Positions 15,588-27,506 of a DNA stretch of 64,000 nt are shown here, piece after piece. Source of the DNA: Streptomyces sp. KMM 9044 (GTDB lineage: Bacteria > Actinomycetota > Actinomycetes > Streptomycetales > Streptomycetaceae); NCBI RefSeq assembly GCF_024701375.2, contig NZ_CP113910.1, positions 5,766,001-5,830,000 on the forward strand. The letters are read 5' to 3'. Each line of letters opens with the position of its first letter. Within the stretch, counting starts at the first letter, position 1. The position numbers were made by a program, and so were the translations under genes. The notes under the pieces are model-generated. The model made no database searches. It saw only the letters and a list, made by a program, of their open reading frames with translations, and was not told the origin of the DNA.

Positions 15588-16241
15588 TCACCAGCCCCGT
15601 GCGTGCCACTCCGCGAGGTTGGGCCGCTCCGCGCCGAGGGTGGTGTCGTTGCCGTGCCCGGGATAGACCCACGTTTCGTCGGGGAGGACGTCGAACACCT
15701 TGGTCTCCAGGTCGCTCATCAGGGAGTCGAACTCCTCCGGCTCTGTTGTCCGGCCAGGACCGCCGGGGAAGAGACAGTCCCCGGTGAACAGATGGGGATG
15801 CCCGTGCGGATCGTCGTAGACGAGGGCGATCGAGCCGGGCGTGTGGCCGACGAGGTGACGCGCGGTGAGTTCCACGTGTCCGACCCTGATCGTGTCGCCG
15901 TCGTCGACCAGGACGTCCGTCGGCACCGGGATGCCCTCGGCGTCGTCCCGGCCCGCGTGGGTGCGGGCGCCGGTGGCCGCCACCACCCGGTCGAGTGCCT
16001 GCCAGTGATCGCCGTGGCGGTGCGTGGTGACGACGGAGGCGATGCCGTCGTCACCGATCGTGCTCAGCAGGGTGTCCGCGTCGTTGGCCGCGTCGATCAG
16101 CAGCTGCTCGTCGGTGGCCCGGCAACGCAGCAGATAGGCGTTGTTGTCCATGGGGCCGACGGCGACCTTGGTGATCATCAGGTCCTTGAGTTCGTGCACG
16201 TCGGCCGGTCCGCCGACCGTCACACGCCCGCTGTACGTCAT
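15588..16241 (-). CDS. MBL-fold metallo-hydrolase (glyoxalase II-like)
   Basis: A 217-residue metallo-beta-lactamase-fold hydrolase. The zinc motif THRHGDHW is at about residues 73-80; HTPGSIAL carries the next His, FTGDCLF the bridging Asp, and YPGHGNDTT the last His. Size and order fit small hydroxyacylglutathione-hydrolase-like proteins; in actinobacteria, where mycothiol replaces glutathione, such enzymes may act on mycothiol thioesters. It is 10 bp downstream of an MDMPI-type gene on the same strand, which fits that idea but does not prove it. Confidence 0.9.
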   Translation of the reverse strand: MTYSGRVTVGGPADVHELKDLMITKVAVGPMDNNAYLLRCRATDEQLLIDAANDADTLLSTIGDDGIASVVTTHRHGDHWQALDRVVAATGARTHAGRDDAEGIPVPTDVLVDDGDTIRVGHVELTARHLVGHTPGSIALVYDDPHGHPHLFTGDCLFPGGPGRTTEPEEFDSLMSDLETKVFDVLPDETWVYPGHGNDTTLGAERPNLAEWHARGW

Positions 16242-16251
16242 GGCGGCCAGC

Positions 16252-16941
16252 CTATAGCGGAGGGAGGGCGGGCAGGGTGCCGGACGTCACCGTCAGCCCC
16301 GAGCCGTCACGGCGCCCGGCGAGCCAGCCGAGCAGCTCGGCTGGTGGCCCCCCGGCCTCGACCGGGTCGCCGGCCGCCCCGCCTCCGGTGCTCCAGGTCC
16401 GGCCGCCGGTGGTGGTCAGGCGGGTCGTGGGCACGTCCTGGTGGCCGTCGAAGCGCGCCGCCAGGAAGCCGATCTCCCGCTCGGTGAACTCCGCCGGAAG
16501 GTCCTCCAGCTCGTAGCCGACATCGAGGTCCACGTGGTGCAGTTCCACCTCGACCCAGCGCCGGAAAGGCACCCGGGCCGCCCGGTCCGTGACACCGCCG
16601 CGCAGTTCCACGGTGCGCGACCAGTCCGCCGGTGCCGCACCCACCTGCTGGACGCGGGCCGCCGTCTCCCGCAGGTCCGCGAGCTGGACGTCGAGGGGAC
16701 GCAGGGCGTCCCGCCCGATATCGGCCTCCCGCGCGGCGCCGGAGACGTACATGGGTCGCCCCTCCAGAACGTTCACCAAGGCGTCCGCGTTGCGTGCGAG
16801 GTGGGCCAGCACATGTCCACGGGTCCAGCCCGGAAGCCGTGACGCCTTCGTCACAGCGGCGTTGTCCAGTGTGCCGACCGCGAGGAGCAGCCGCTCGGTC
16901 GCGTCGTGTACGGACGCCAGGTCATGAGCGTGATCAATCAT
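16252..16941 (-). CDS. maleylpyruvate isomerase-family (mycothiol-dependent type) protein
   Basis: A 229-residue protein of the DinB/MDMPI fold. The N-terminal four-helix part has LPGWTRGHVLAHLARNADAL (metal-ligand His region), followed by PFRRWVEVELHHVDLDVGYEL with the conserved E-x-x-HH-x-D zinc pattern. Members include mycothiol-dependent maleylpyruvate isomerases, but most paralogues have unknown substrates. ATG 16941 is chosen over an upstream TTG/ATG-type extension that lacks family similarity. First gene of a two-gene operon with the MBL hydrolase; divergent from uvrA across 223 bp. Confidence 0.85.
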   Translation of the reverse strand: MIDHAHDLASVHDATERLLLAVGTLDNAAVTKASRLPGWTRGHVLAHLARNADALVNVLEGRPMYVSGAAREADIGRDALRPLDVQLADLRETAARVQQVGAAPADWSRTVELRGGVTDRAARVPFRRWVEVELHHVDLDVGYELEDLPAEFTEREIGFLAARFDGHQDVPTTRLTTTGGRTWSTGGGAAGDPVEAGGPPAELLGWLAGRRDGSGLTVTSGTLPALPPL

Positions 16942-17085
16942 GGCGCCGACCCTAGTCCCGCCACACCTTCGGGTGAAGGCGGCGAAAGAAGAGCGTGAAT
17001 CGAATACACGTGCTATAAGCTCGGATGCGGCGTCGGGCATGCTGGAGAGCCGGGGATTGTTGTGAACCCGTGAATCCGACCGGCG

Positions 17086-17108
17086 TTGTCAGTGGCTCGC
17101 CCCAGTGT
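17086..17108 (+). promoter_or_regulatory. PafBC/RecA-NDp-type DNA-damage promoter of uvrA
   Basis: TTGTCAGTG (17086-17094) is a perfect upstream half; after eight bases comes CAGTGT (17103-17108), which differs from TANNNT only in its first base. Unlike ogt, uvrB and uvrC, a leader of about 50 nt with a ribosome-binding site follows. Confidence 0.75.
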
Positions 17109-17164
17109 GAGAAGGCACGGGGGTCCCGCCCCTGTCACTTCCCTCAAGAAAGGTGCGGACCGGC

Positions 17165-20158
<2,994 letters not shown>

Positions 20159-20171
20159 CCTGTCTGCCCGG

Positions 20172-20195
20172 CCGGACGGACCCGGATCCGTCCGG
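20172..20195. terminator. bidirectional terminator uvrA / sugar kinase
   Basis: Perfect 9-bp stem CCGGACGGA (20172-20180) with TCCGTCCGG (20187-20195), loop of six, between two convergent genes 14 bp after the uvrA stop. Confidence 0.65.
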
Positions 20196-20277
20196 TTGGG
20201 GCGAGCGGTACGGTGCGGAGGCCTGCGGCACGTACGATCCGCCCGGCCGATCCCCCCTCGTGCCTGGGACGTGGGCC

Positions 20278-21186
20278 TCAAGCCTCCAGTTCGTGGGCGT
20301 ACGGAGGCTCCGCGCCCGCGCGTGAGCAGGTGATCGCCGCCGCGCGCGCCGCGAAACCGAGCAGCTCCCGCCAGCCGTCCGCGCCCAGCTTGGCCGCCCC
20401 CCGCTCACTGAGCGCGTCCCGGGCCGCCAGACCGTGCAGCAGCGCCGCGGTGACGGTGTCACCCGCGCCGATCGTGTCCACCACCGCGACCCGCTCACCC
20501 GGCACGGTGTACTCGCCGCCCTCCCGGGTGAACACGGTCAGCCCGTCACCGCCCCGGGTGACCACGACCGCCGCCGGACCGGCCGCCAGCCACCGGGCGG
20601 GGGTGCCGCCGAGCCACCGGGCGTCCTCCTCGGACAGTTTCAGCAGCGACACCGACGGCAGCCAGCTCATGAACCGGCTCCGGTAGGCGTCGGGGTCCGG
20701 GATCAGCCCCGGCCGGATGTTGGGATCCAGTGCCGTGAACACGCTCCGTGAGTGGGCGGTGCGCATCAGCTTTTCGTACGCGCTCGCTCCTGGCTCCAGC
20801 ACGAGGGAGCAGGTGCCGAACGACACCGCGCGGGTGCCGGCCGGCAAGGCGTCCGGCACCGCGAAGAGCCGGTCCGCCGTCCCCTCCACGTAGAAGGAGT
20901 AGACCGCCGAGCCGTCCGCCGCGACCGTGGCGACGGCGAGCGTCGTGGGCTCGTCACCCCGCTGCACCGACGACACCGCCACTCCGGTCTCGCGCAGCCG
21001 GTCCAGCAGTGCCTCGCCGAAGGCGTCGCGGGACACCCGGGAGCAGAAGACGGCGGGGGAGCCGAGACGGCCCAGTGCCACCGCTGTGTTGTAGGGGCCG
21101 CCACCGAGCGCCGGCGTCAACGCCGCGAGCGCGCCCGCGCCCTGCGGTACCAGGTCGATCAGTGCCTCACCGGCTACGACGATCAC
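20278..21186 (-). CDS. PfkB-family sugar kinase (fructokinase/KDG kinase-like)
   Basis: A 302-residue kinase. It opens MIVVAGEALIDLVPQ, carries GGGPYNTAVALGRLG (PfkB signature 1) and VDTIGAGDTVTAALLHGL (signature 2 with catalytic Asp). The GEALIDL start and GGGPxNxA pattern are those of fructokinase and 2-dehydro-3-deoxygluconate kinase groups; the sugar is not deducible. GTG 21186 overlaps the stop of the LacI gene by four bases (GTGA) and has AAAGGG upstream, so the two are translationally coupled. The LacI protein is the likely regulator of this kinase. Confidence 0.87.
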   Translation of the reverse strand: MIVVAGEALIDLVPQGAGALAALTPALGGGPYNTAVALGRLGSPAVFCSRVSRDAFGEALLDRLRETGVAVSSVQRGDEPTTLAVATVAADGSAVYSFYVEGTADRLFAVPDALPAGTRAVSFGTCSLVLEPGASAYEKLMRTAHSRSVFTALDPNIRPGLIPDPDAYRSRFMSWLPSVSLLKLSEEDARWLGGTPARWLAAGPAAVVVTRGGDGLTVFTREGGEYTVPGERVAVVDTIGAGDTVTAALLHGLAARDALSERGAAKLGADGWRELLGFAARAAAITCSRAGAEPPYAHELEA

Positions 21187-22238
21187 GAGGGGTCCCTTTC
21201 TCGGGTTCCGTGGGGGGCTGCCGTGTCCGGGCAGCCGCAGGACGTGCGGTGCACGAAGGCGCAGGAGAGCCGCTCGGTCCGCGCGGGCCGGTCCGGCGCG
21301 GCCAGGCGGTCCAGGAGCACCTGGACGGCACGGGTGCCGATGTCCCTGCCGGGCTGGGCGACCGCGGTGAGCCGGGGGGAGAACAGGTCCGCCCAGGCGA
21401 AGTCGTCGAAGCAGCACAGTGCGATGTCCCCGGGCACGGAGAGACCGCGGGCGCGCAGGGCGCGCAGCGCGCCGATCGTCATGGCGTTGTTCCCGGTGAC
21501 CAGCGCGGTCGGGGGAGCGCCGAGGGAGAGCAGGCCACCGGTGGCGCGTTCGGCGCCGGCCGACTCGGAGTCGCCGTGCACCAGGAGCCGTTCGTCGAAC
21601 GGCAGCCCCGCGCCCGCCAGGCCGTGCCGGTAGCCGGTGATCCGCTCGGCGGTGGTGCTGAACCCGGGCCGCCCCGCGACCAGGGCGATCCGGCGGTGAC
21701 CGAGCCCGGCGAGGTGCGTGACCAGCGCGGCCGTCGGCTCGGTGTTCTCGGCGCAGACCTGGTCGAAGCGCGGGCCGCCCTCCTCGGAGTCCCCGACCAC
21801 CCGGTCCAGGAACACAGCCGGCACCTGATGGCGGCCGAGGTAGGCGAGCAGCTCGCGCGGCTGCGCGGACGGTGCGACGACCACGCCCTCCACCCGGCGC
21901 TCGTACAGCAGCTGCACCACCTTGCGCTCGTGCTCGGGGTCGTCGTGCGGATCGGCGATGAGCAGGCTGTAGCCGCACTCCAGGGCGGCCGCCTCGACGC
22001 CCTGGAGGATCTCGGTGAAGTACGGGTTGCTGATCGCCGACACCGCGAGCCCGATCGAACGGGTGCGGGAGGTCACCAGCGAGCGGGCCAGCGTGTTCGG
22101 GGTGTAGCCGAGTTCCTCGACGGCGTCCAGGACCGCCCGGCGGGTGTGCGGGAGCACCGGACGTGTGCCGTTCAGGACGTGCGAGACGGTCGCGACCGAG
22201 ACCCCGGCGCACCGCGCCACGTCCGTCATGGTCGCCAT
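21183..22238 (-). CDS. LacI-family transcriptional regulator
   Basis: A 351-residue LacI/GalR repressor. Residues 3-25 are the helix-turn-helix MTDVARCAGVSVATVSHVLNG; the hinge helix YTPNTLARSLVTSRTRSIGL follows; then the periplasmic-binding-protein-like sensor domain with GRPGFSTTAERITGYRHGL and GDIALCCFDDFAWADLFSP. It controls sugar-use genes; the coupled kinase and the palindrome 84 bp upstream of its start suggest autoregulation. No transporter is adjacent. The C-terminal CGC segment is unusual but typical of actinobacterial members. Confidence 0.93.
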   Translation of the reverse strand: MATMTDVARCAGVSVATVSHVLNGTRPVLPHTRRAVLDAVEELGYTPNTLARSLVTSRTRSIGLAVSAISNPYFTEILQGVEAAALECGYSLLIADPHDDPEHERKVVQLLYERRVEGVVVAPSAQPRELLAYLGRHQVPAVFLDRVVGDSEEGGPRFDQVCAENTEPTAALVTHLAGLGHRRIALVAGRPGFSTTAERITGYRHGLAGAGLPFDERLLVHGDSESAGAERATGGLLSLGAPPTALVTGNNAMTIGALRALRARGLSVPGDIALCCFDDFAWADLFSPRLTAVAQPGRDIGTRAVQVLLDRLAAPDRPARTERLSCAFVHRTSCGCPDTAAPHGTRERDPS

Positions 22239-22321
22239 CGCCCACTCCCTTCGCGCATCCGGCCGGCGCGGGTGCCTCGTCGAGGCTCCGTGACGGGGAA
22301 ACTATCTCATCCGACGGTAGG

Positions 22322-22347
22322 CGTAAACGCTTGCGCAAACGTTTACG
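22322..22347. promoter_or_regulatory. LacI-type operator palindrome
   Basis: A 26-bp near-perfect inverted repeat centred on TGCGCA: left half CGTAAACGCTTGC, right half GCAAACGTTTACG; only one base pair breaks the symmetry. AAACG...CGTTT halves with a central CG step are typical of LacI/GalR operators. It lies upstream of the LacI-kinase operon; on the minus strand TTTACG inside it and TAGTTT 17 bp further on could be -35 and -10, so binding would block the promoter. Confidence 0.8.
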
Positions 22348-22433
22348 TCGCTCGGGCACGTCCGGTCCCGGCCAGCCCCGTCCCACCGTCCTCACCCGCC
22401 CCCCACCCGGCAAGCGGAAGGGGCACTCCCGGT

Positions 22434-22889
22434 GTGGTCGCCCCGTACCACCGCCCGACCAGCGAAGATCCCCTGCCCGGCCGATCCGCCGCGAGCCGTC
22501 GTACCGTCCTCAGAGGTATGGCCCTCACCCCTGTCGCCGGACTCGGCCTCACCGCCTGCGGGGGGGGCGAGGAGAGGCCCTCGCAGCCGGCAGGGCCCGT
22601 CGGACTCGGCACGGAGGGCGAGGTCGCCCCAGGGAGCAGCAAGCCGTTCCGGGACCACGACATCGTGGTCAGCCGGGACGGGAACGGCTCCTTCACGGCG
22701 TACAGCACCCTCTGCACGCACGCGAGCTGCCCCATCAGCCAACTGGAGGGGACGAAGCCGATCTGCCCCTGTCACGGCAGCGAGTTCGACGCCACCGCCG
22801 GCAAGGGGCTGCGCGAGCCGGCGGCACCGCTGACACCGCTCTCCGTCGAGGTCCGCAACGGCACGATCGTCGCGAGGCCGCAGACCTGA
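22434..22889 (+). CDS. Tat-exported Rieske [2Fe-2S] lipoprotein
   Basis: A 151-residue protein. Residues about 22-41 form a twin-arginine signal, SRRTVLRGMALTPVAGLGLTAC, ending in a lipobox Cys followed by GGG, so a membrane-anchored exported protein. The Rieske motifs are complete: CTHASCPIS (C-x-H plus third Cys) and CPCHGSEFD (C-x-x-H). Such small proteins are secreted electron-transfer ferredoxins of unknown partner. The start at GTG 22434 has AAGGGG at about 22418-22423; an ATG at 22518 would cut the Tat motif, so it is rejected. No redox gene is adjacent. Confidence 0.85.
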   Translation: MVAPYHRPTSEDPLPGRSAASRRTVLRGMALTPVAGLGLTACGGGEERPSQPAGPVGLGTEGEVAPGSSKPFRDHDIVVSRDGNGSFTAYSTLCTHASCPISQLEGTKPICPCHGSEFDATAGKGLREPAAPLTPLSVEVRNGTIVARPQT

Positions 22890-22935
22890 GCCGCTGGGCC
22901 GAGCCGCAAGGACCGGCCCAGCTCGGAGGCGAGGT

Positions 22936-23883
22936 TCAGTCCCAGTCCCAGCCGATCCCCACGTACCCCGTTCGCACGCGCGGTTCGACCAGGTGCACCG
23001 AGCGGTGTCGGGCGCTGACCGCCAGCTCCTGACGGCCGCCGCGCGGCGCCGCCGCGGAGTGCTGGGTGAACCGGTGGCAGCGCGCCGGGAGGACGCCGGT
23101 GTCGAAGCACACCTGGAGCGCGTACTGGCCGCCGGGGGAGTCCGTCCCGTGCACGTACTCGCGTGAGACACCGGCGGTGCCGTCCTCCACGGCGTACCGG
23201 AAAAGGAACGTGTCACCGGCCCGCAGCCGTGTGTCGAAGAGCAGCTCGGCCGCGAGCAGGCCGGTGTCCTGCTGCCGGCGGACGCGGCCGGTACGGCAGT
23301 TGTCCAGGGCGTGCACGGTCATCCGGGCCGGTGCGGCACCGGGGTCGCCGTGGTGGACGGCCACGAAGCGGTCGATGCCGTCCCGGTGGGCGCGCACGAT
23401 GTGGTGGGACTCACGCTCCGCCAGCTCCCGGTGCTCCCCGATCCGGACCCGCTCATGGTGCCCCAGGGTCTGCAGCCCGCTGTCCCGGGTGGCGTCGAGC
23501 TCGGCCAGCAGCCTCGCCAGGACGCCGGAGGCCTCGACCAGCGAGCGGTAGGAACGGCCCGTGGGGCGGCCGTCCGGGGTCTGCTCGTCGGACTCGGCGA
23601 GCAGACGGATCAGCGACTCCTCCGGCAGCTCCAGGATCTCCTCCAGCGCCCGTACGGCCCGCAGCGACTCGGCGCGCTGCGGGCGGCGGGCGCCCTGTTG
23701 CCAGTAACTGAGGCTGGTGACCCCCACCTTCACGCCGTGGCGCGACAGATGGTGCTGCACCCGTTGCAGCGGCAGGCCGCGAGCGGCTATCGCGGCCCGC
23801 AGGGCGACATGGAAGGGGCCGCCGCGCAGGGCCGAGTCCAGCTCCGCGGTGGTGGTGTCCGTGTGCGGTGTGGCGTGCGGCAT
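22936..23883 (-). CDS. XRE-like helix-turn-helix regulator with a large sensory half
   Basis: A 315-residue protein. Residues 24-95 look like an XRE-type DNA-binding region (FHVALRAAIAARGLPLQRVQHHLSRHGVKVGVTSLSYWQQGARRPQRAESLRAVRALEEIL). The C-terminal half (about 140-315) is beta-rich with RYAVEDGTAGVSREYVHGTDSPGGQYALQVCFDTG and a final WDWD; I do not recognise the fold. It resembles a conserved Streptomyces regulator type with no assigned target. ATG 23883 has AGAAAGG upstream. It is divergent from the SDR pseudogene. Confidence 0.7.
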   Translation of the reverse strand: MPHATPHTDTTTAELDSALRGGPFHVALRAAIAARGLPLQRVQHHLSRHGVKVGVTSLSYWQQGARRPQRAESLRAVRALEEILELPEESLIRLLAESDEQTPDGRPTGRSYRSLVEASGVLARLLAELDATRDSGLQTLGHHERVRIGEHRELAERESHHIVRAHRDGIDRFVAVHHGDPGAAPARMTVHALDNCRTGRVRRQQDTGLLAAELLFDTRLRAGDTFLFRYAVEDGTAGVSREYVHGTDSPGGQYALQVCFDTGVLPARCHRFTQHSAAAPRGGRQELAVSARHRSVHLVEPRVRTGYVGIGWDWD

Positions 23884-24071
23884 GCAGGGGCCTTTCTCTG
23901 AATGTCCACAACGGCTGGTCAGGCCGTTCGCTCGGCGCACCCCGGGGCCCTCCCTGTCGGCGCGGAGGGGTCCTCACATCCGTACACCGCCGTTCAGGGC
24001 CCCCGAGTTCCCCCGCATTGAAGCGTGTTGACCAATTCCCGACAACACCTGATGCCCTACACGTGGGCACC

Positions 24072-24750
24072 GCGCGGCGCTCGCCGCGCGGGTCGCCGCC
24101 GACCCGCGCCCGCTGCAGGCGCTCGTCACAACGCCGGCGTCCCGGTGAACGTCCCGGTCGAAGTCCTGCCGATGGCCGAGTGGCGGCAGGTCCTCAAGGC
24201 CAATCTGTTCGGTCACCTGGCCGTCATCCAGGCGCTCCTGCCCGCGCTGCTGTGCGACAAGGGCCGCGTGATCAACATCAGCTCGATCGGAGACAAGCAC
24301 GCCATGGCCGCATACGGCGCGTACGCCGGTGCGGAGTTCGCCCCGGAGGCGGTCGGTGACTCGCTCCGCCGGAAGGCCGCGCCGCTGGTCGTCCAGGTGG
24401 TCGTGGCCGAGCCCGGCGGCGTCCGCACGGAGACGGCCGCCCGCGGGATCGCGACGGCGGACGACCTGGCCGCCCGGATGACGCCGGAGCAGGAAGAGCG
24501 CCACGGCAGCCTGGTCCGGGCGAACAACGAGTTGACGGCCTCGGGCACCGCGTCGGGCCTGACCGCCGGTGCCGCCGCCCGAGTCGTCGCGAAAGCCGTG
24601 ACGGCCCGCCGCCCGCGCACCCGCTGCACCGCCGGCCGGGATGCCGCCCTGATCATGGGCCTGGGCCGGATGCTGTCCGACCGCACGCCGGACCGTGTCC
24701 TCGCCGCCGGCCTGCGCCGCCACCACCCGAAGGGAGCCGTCGGCCGACGA
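24072..24750 (+). pseudogene. short-chain dehydrogenase/reductase, truncated and frameshifted
   Basis: The remnant starts inside the fold: ALAARVAADPRPLQALV in one frame, then HNAGVPVNVPVEVLPMAEWRQVLKANLFGHLAVIQALLP in another. A single missing C at 24127 (GTCAC instead of GTCCAC) makes the shift. The N-terminal TGxxxGIG cofactor loop is gone. The catalytic YxxxK is YAGAE: Tyr is kept but Lys is Glu. The rest reads through to ALIMGLGRMLSDRT, the usual end, then runs on to a stop at 24885. Dead by three independent signs. Confidence 0.8.
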
Positions 24751-24885
24751 GGGCTCCGCGGACAGCTCCGTCCCAGTGGCGCGGCCACCAGTGAGGAAAC
24801 AAGGAGGGCCGACGGGACCGGCAGCCCCACCCCAGCCTCACTTCGAAACGGACATCACCTCACGAACCGCCCCCTGGCGCCCTGA

Positions 24886-25331
24886 CGGGGGACCGGCGGA
24901 GCATAAGTGGTGTGTTCCACAAGGTCACATTGCCGGCCGGATCGCCACAAGGCGCTGGAAGCACGTCACTTGTTCATCGACGGGCTCCGGGAAGGGTCCC
25001 CGTGACTTCCCTACGACCGTCCTGCCGCGTCCCGGCCGCCCTGCGGACGCCGACCCAGGCGCTTGGCGCGCACGATGTCGGGGTCGCGCGGGTCGAGGGA
25101 CTCGAAGAGGGTGGCCGTCTCGTCCGTGTGCCGACGGGCGCGGGCGGCCGGCCGTCGTGTTTTCTCGATCCGTGTCTGTCGCATTGTCCGACCAGCCCTC
25201 CGACTCGTGACCGCGTCCGCATCCTGCTGGCATCCCGCCCGAGGGGCCGGACCCCCCACCTTCCCGCTTCCCACCGGTCGTAACCCTTCTCCGGAGCGGT
25301 GCCCGACCCGTGGCCGCACGGCCCCGCCGCC
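24886..25331. other. intergenic region before uvrC
   Basis: Between the SDR remnant and uvrC. It contains one possible small minus-strand gene (25011-25184, listed) and the uvrC promoter element just beyond its right edge. Nothing else is seen. Confidence 0.5.
25011..25184 (-). CDS. small basic protein, unknown
   Basis: A 57-residue frame: MRQTRIEKTRRPAARARRHT then DETATLFESLDPRDPDIVRAKRLGRRPQ. GGAGGG lies 11 bases before the ATG on the minus strand. The middle (LFxxLDPxDPDIVRAKRL) has a coding-like hydrophobic rhythm, which is why it is listed, but no family is recognised. It is divergent from uvrC. Confidence 0.45.
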   Translation of the reverse strand: MRQTRIEKTRRPAARARRHTDETATLFESLDPRDPDIVRAKRLGRRPQGGRDAAGRS

Positions 25332-25354
25332 GTGTCGGTCCCCGCCAGTAGGGT
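25332..25354 (+). promoter_or_regulatory. PafBC/RecA-NDp-type DNA-damage promoter of uvrC
   Basis: GTGTCGGTC (25332-25340), eight bases, TAGGGT (25349-25354). The TGTCGGT core, N8 spacing (counted from the nine-base element) and -10 fit TTGTCRGTG-N8-TANNNT, with mismatches at positions 1 and 9. The uvrC ATG at 25362 is seven bases after the -10, so a leaderless mRNA is likely. Confidence 0.7.
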
Positions 25355-25361
25355 GTGAGAC

Positions 25362-27506
25362 ATGGCCGACCCCTCCAGCTACCGCCCCAAACCGGGCGAG
25401 ATCCCCGACTCGCCGGGGGTCTACCGTTTTCGCGACGAGCACCGCCGGGTGATCTACGTCGGAAAGGCGAAGAGCCTGCGCCAGCGCCTGGCGAGCTACT
25501 TCCAGGACCTCGCCGGGCTCCATCCCCGTACCCGCACCATGGTCACCACGGCGGCCTCCGTGGAGTGGACGGTGGTGTCCACGGAGGTCGAGGCGCTCCA
25601 GCTGGAGTATTCCTGGATCAAGGAGTACGACCCCCGGTTCAACGTCAAGTACCGCGACGACAAGAGCTACCCCTACCTCGCGGTGACGATGAGCGAGGAA
25701 TTCCCGCGCGTGCAGGTGATGCGCGGTCACAAGAAGAAGGGCGTCCGGTACTTCGGCCCGTACGGGCACGCGTGGGCGATCCGCGACACCGTGGACCTGC
25801 TGCTGCGGGTGTTCCCGGTGCGTACCTGCTCGGCCGGTGTCTTCAAGAACGCCGCCCGTACCGGCCGCCCCTGCCTGCTCGGCTACATCGACAAGTGTTC
25901 CGCGCCCTGCGTGGACCGCGTCTCCGCCGAGGAACACCGTGAACTCGCCGAGGAGTTCTGCGACTTCATGGCCGGCCGCACCGGCACCTACGTGCGCCGC
26001 CTGGAGCAGCGGATGACCGAGGCGGCCGAGGAGATGGAGTACGAGCGGGCCGCCCGTCTGCGCGACGACATCGGGGCCCTGAAGAAGGCCATGGAGAAGA
26101 GCGCGGTGGTGCTCGCCGACGCCACCGACGCCGACCTGGTCGCGGTTGCCGAGGACGAGCTGGAGGCGGCCGTCCAGATCTTCCACGTGCGTGGCGGACG
26201 TGTACGCGGCCAGCGCGGCTGGGTCACCGACAAGGTGGAGGAGATCACCACCGGTGCCCTGGTGGAGCACGCCCTGCAGCAGCTGTACGGCGAGGAGACC
26301 GGCGACGCCGTCCCGAGGGAGGTCCTGGTCCCCGCGCTGCCCGACCCGGTGGAGCCCGTCCAGCAGTGGCTCACCGGGCGGCGGGGCTCGGGGGTCTCCC
26401 TGCGGGTCCCGCAGCGCGGGGACAAGCGGGCCCTGATGGAGACCGTGGAGCGCAACGCCCAGCAGGCCCTCGTCCTGCACAAGACCAAGCGCGCCTCCGA
26501 CCTGACCACGCGCTCGCGCGCGCTGGAGGAGATCGCCGACGCCCTGGGCCTGGACAGCGCCCCGCTGCGGATCGAGTGCTACGACGTCTCGCACCTCCAG
26601 GGCGACGACGTCGTGGCCTCCATGGTCGTCTTCGAGGACGGGCTGGCCCGCAAGAGCGAGTACCGCCGCTTCCAGATCAAGAGCTTCGCCGGCCAGGACG
26701 ACGTCCGGTCCATGCACGAGGTGATCACCCGCCGGTTCCGGCGCTATCTCGCCGACAGGGAGCGGACCGGCGAGTGGAGCGACGGCGCGGAGCCCGATGG
26801 CGGCCGGCCCGTGGACGGCACCGCCGGCACCGCCGCGAACGCCGGTGGTTCCGCCGTACCGGCCGCGAACACGCTCACGGAGGACGACGGCCGCCCCAAG
26901 CGCTTCGCGTACCCGCCCCAGCTGATCGTCGTCGACGGCGGCGCCCCCCAGGTCGCGGCGGCCCGCCGGGCCCTGGACGGGCTCGGCATCGACGACATCG
27001 CCGTGTGCGGCCTCGCCAAGCGGCTGGAGGAGGTGTGGCTGCCGGACGACGGCGACCCGGTGGTGCTGCCCCGCACCAGTGAGGGCCTCTACCTGCTCCA
27101 GCGCGTCCGGGACGAGGCCCACCGTTTCGCCATCAGTTATCAGCGCGTCAAGCGGGCCAAACGCTTCCGGTCCGGTCCGCTGGACGATGTGCCCGGCCTC
27201 GGAGAGAGCCGCAAGCAGGCGCTGATCAAGCACTTCGGCTCGGTGAAGAAGCTGCGCGCGGCGACCATCGAACAGATGTGCGACGTGCCCGGCGTGGGCC
27301 GCAAGACGGCCGAGGCGATCACCGCAGCCCTCGCCGGGGCGGTCCCTTCCGGTCCCGCCGTGAACACGGCGACGGGCGAGATCATGGATGACATGGTTGA
27401 GATGGATGGCATGGACGACGTGGAAGAACCCGGGGAGTCCGGGGGTTCTCCCGGGGAGCCCGTGTCCACGGGCGCCCCGGACGACCGACGGGGGCTGGAG
27501 ACATGA
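25362..27506 (+). CDS. uvrC: excinuclease ABC subunit C
   Basis: A 714-residue UvrC, the dual-incision nuclease of nucleotide excision repair. N-terminal GIY-YIG domain: [29 protein letters not shown] Cys cluster CSAGVF...[13 protein letters not shown] follows, then the UVR motif [20 protein letters not shown] that pairs with UvrB. The RNase H-like 5' nuclease has [12 protein letters not shown] and LIVVDGG. Two helix-hairpin-helix motifs close the core ([29 protein letters not shown]), followed by an acidic Met/Asp/Gly tail of about 50 residues. First gene of a four-gene overlapped run with rapZ, yvcK and whiA; the stop overlaps the rapZ ATG. Confidence 0.98.
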   Translation: MADPSSYRPKPGEIPDSPGVYRFRDEHRRVIYVGKAKSLRQRLASYFQDLAGLHPRTRTMVTTAASVEWTVVSTEVEALQLEYSWIKEYDPRFNVKYRDDKSYPYLAVTMSEEFPRVQVMRGHKKKGVRYFGPYGHAWAIRDTVDLLLRVFPVRTCSAGVFKNAARTGRPCLLGYIDKCSAPCVDRVSAEEHRELAEEFCDFMAGRTGTYVRRLEQRMTEAAEEMEYERAARLRDDIGALKKAMEKSAVVLADATDADLVAVAEDELEAAVQIFHVRGGRVRGQRGWVTDKVEEITTGALVEHALQQLYGEETGDAVPREVLVPALPDPVEPVQQWLTGRRGSGVSLRVPQRGDKRALMETVERNAQQALVLHKTKRASDLTTRSRALEEIADALGLDSAPLRIECYDVSHLQGDDVVASMVVFEDGLARKSEYRRFQIKSFAGQDDVRSMHEVITRRFRRYLADRERTGEWSDGAEPDGGRPVDGTAGTAANAGGSAVPAANTLTEDDGRPKRFAYPPQLIVVDGGAPQVAAARRALDGLGIDDIAVCGLAKRLEEVWLPDDGDPVVLPRTSEGLYLLQRVRDEAHRFAISYQRVKRAKRFRSGPLDDVPGLGESRKQALIKHFGSVKKLRAATIEQMCDVPGVGRKTAEAITAALAGAVPSGPAVNTATGEIMDDMVEMDGMDDVEEPGESGGSPGEPVSTGAPDDRRGLET

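Noticed and set aside
15540..15590. tRNA-like 3' end (TGCAAATCC...CACCAGC) as an attachment site
   Set aside because: The putative T-stem does not pair and no acceptor partner is found; likely chance.
16990..17020. LexA-type box near CGAATACACGTGCTAT before uvrA
   Set aside because: Only the left half resembles CGAAC; the right half does not match GTTCG.
22518..22889. ATG 22518 as start of the Rieske protein
   Set aside because: It removes the SRRTVLR twin-arginine motif that clearly precedes a lipobox in the same frame.
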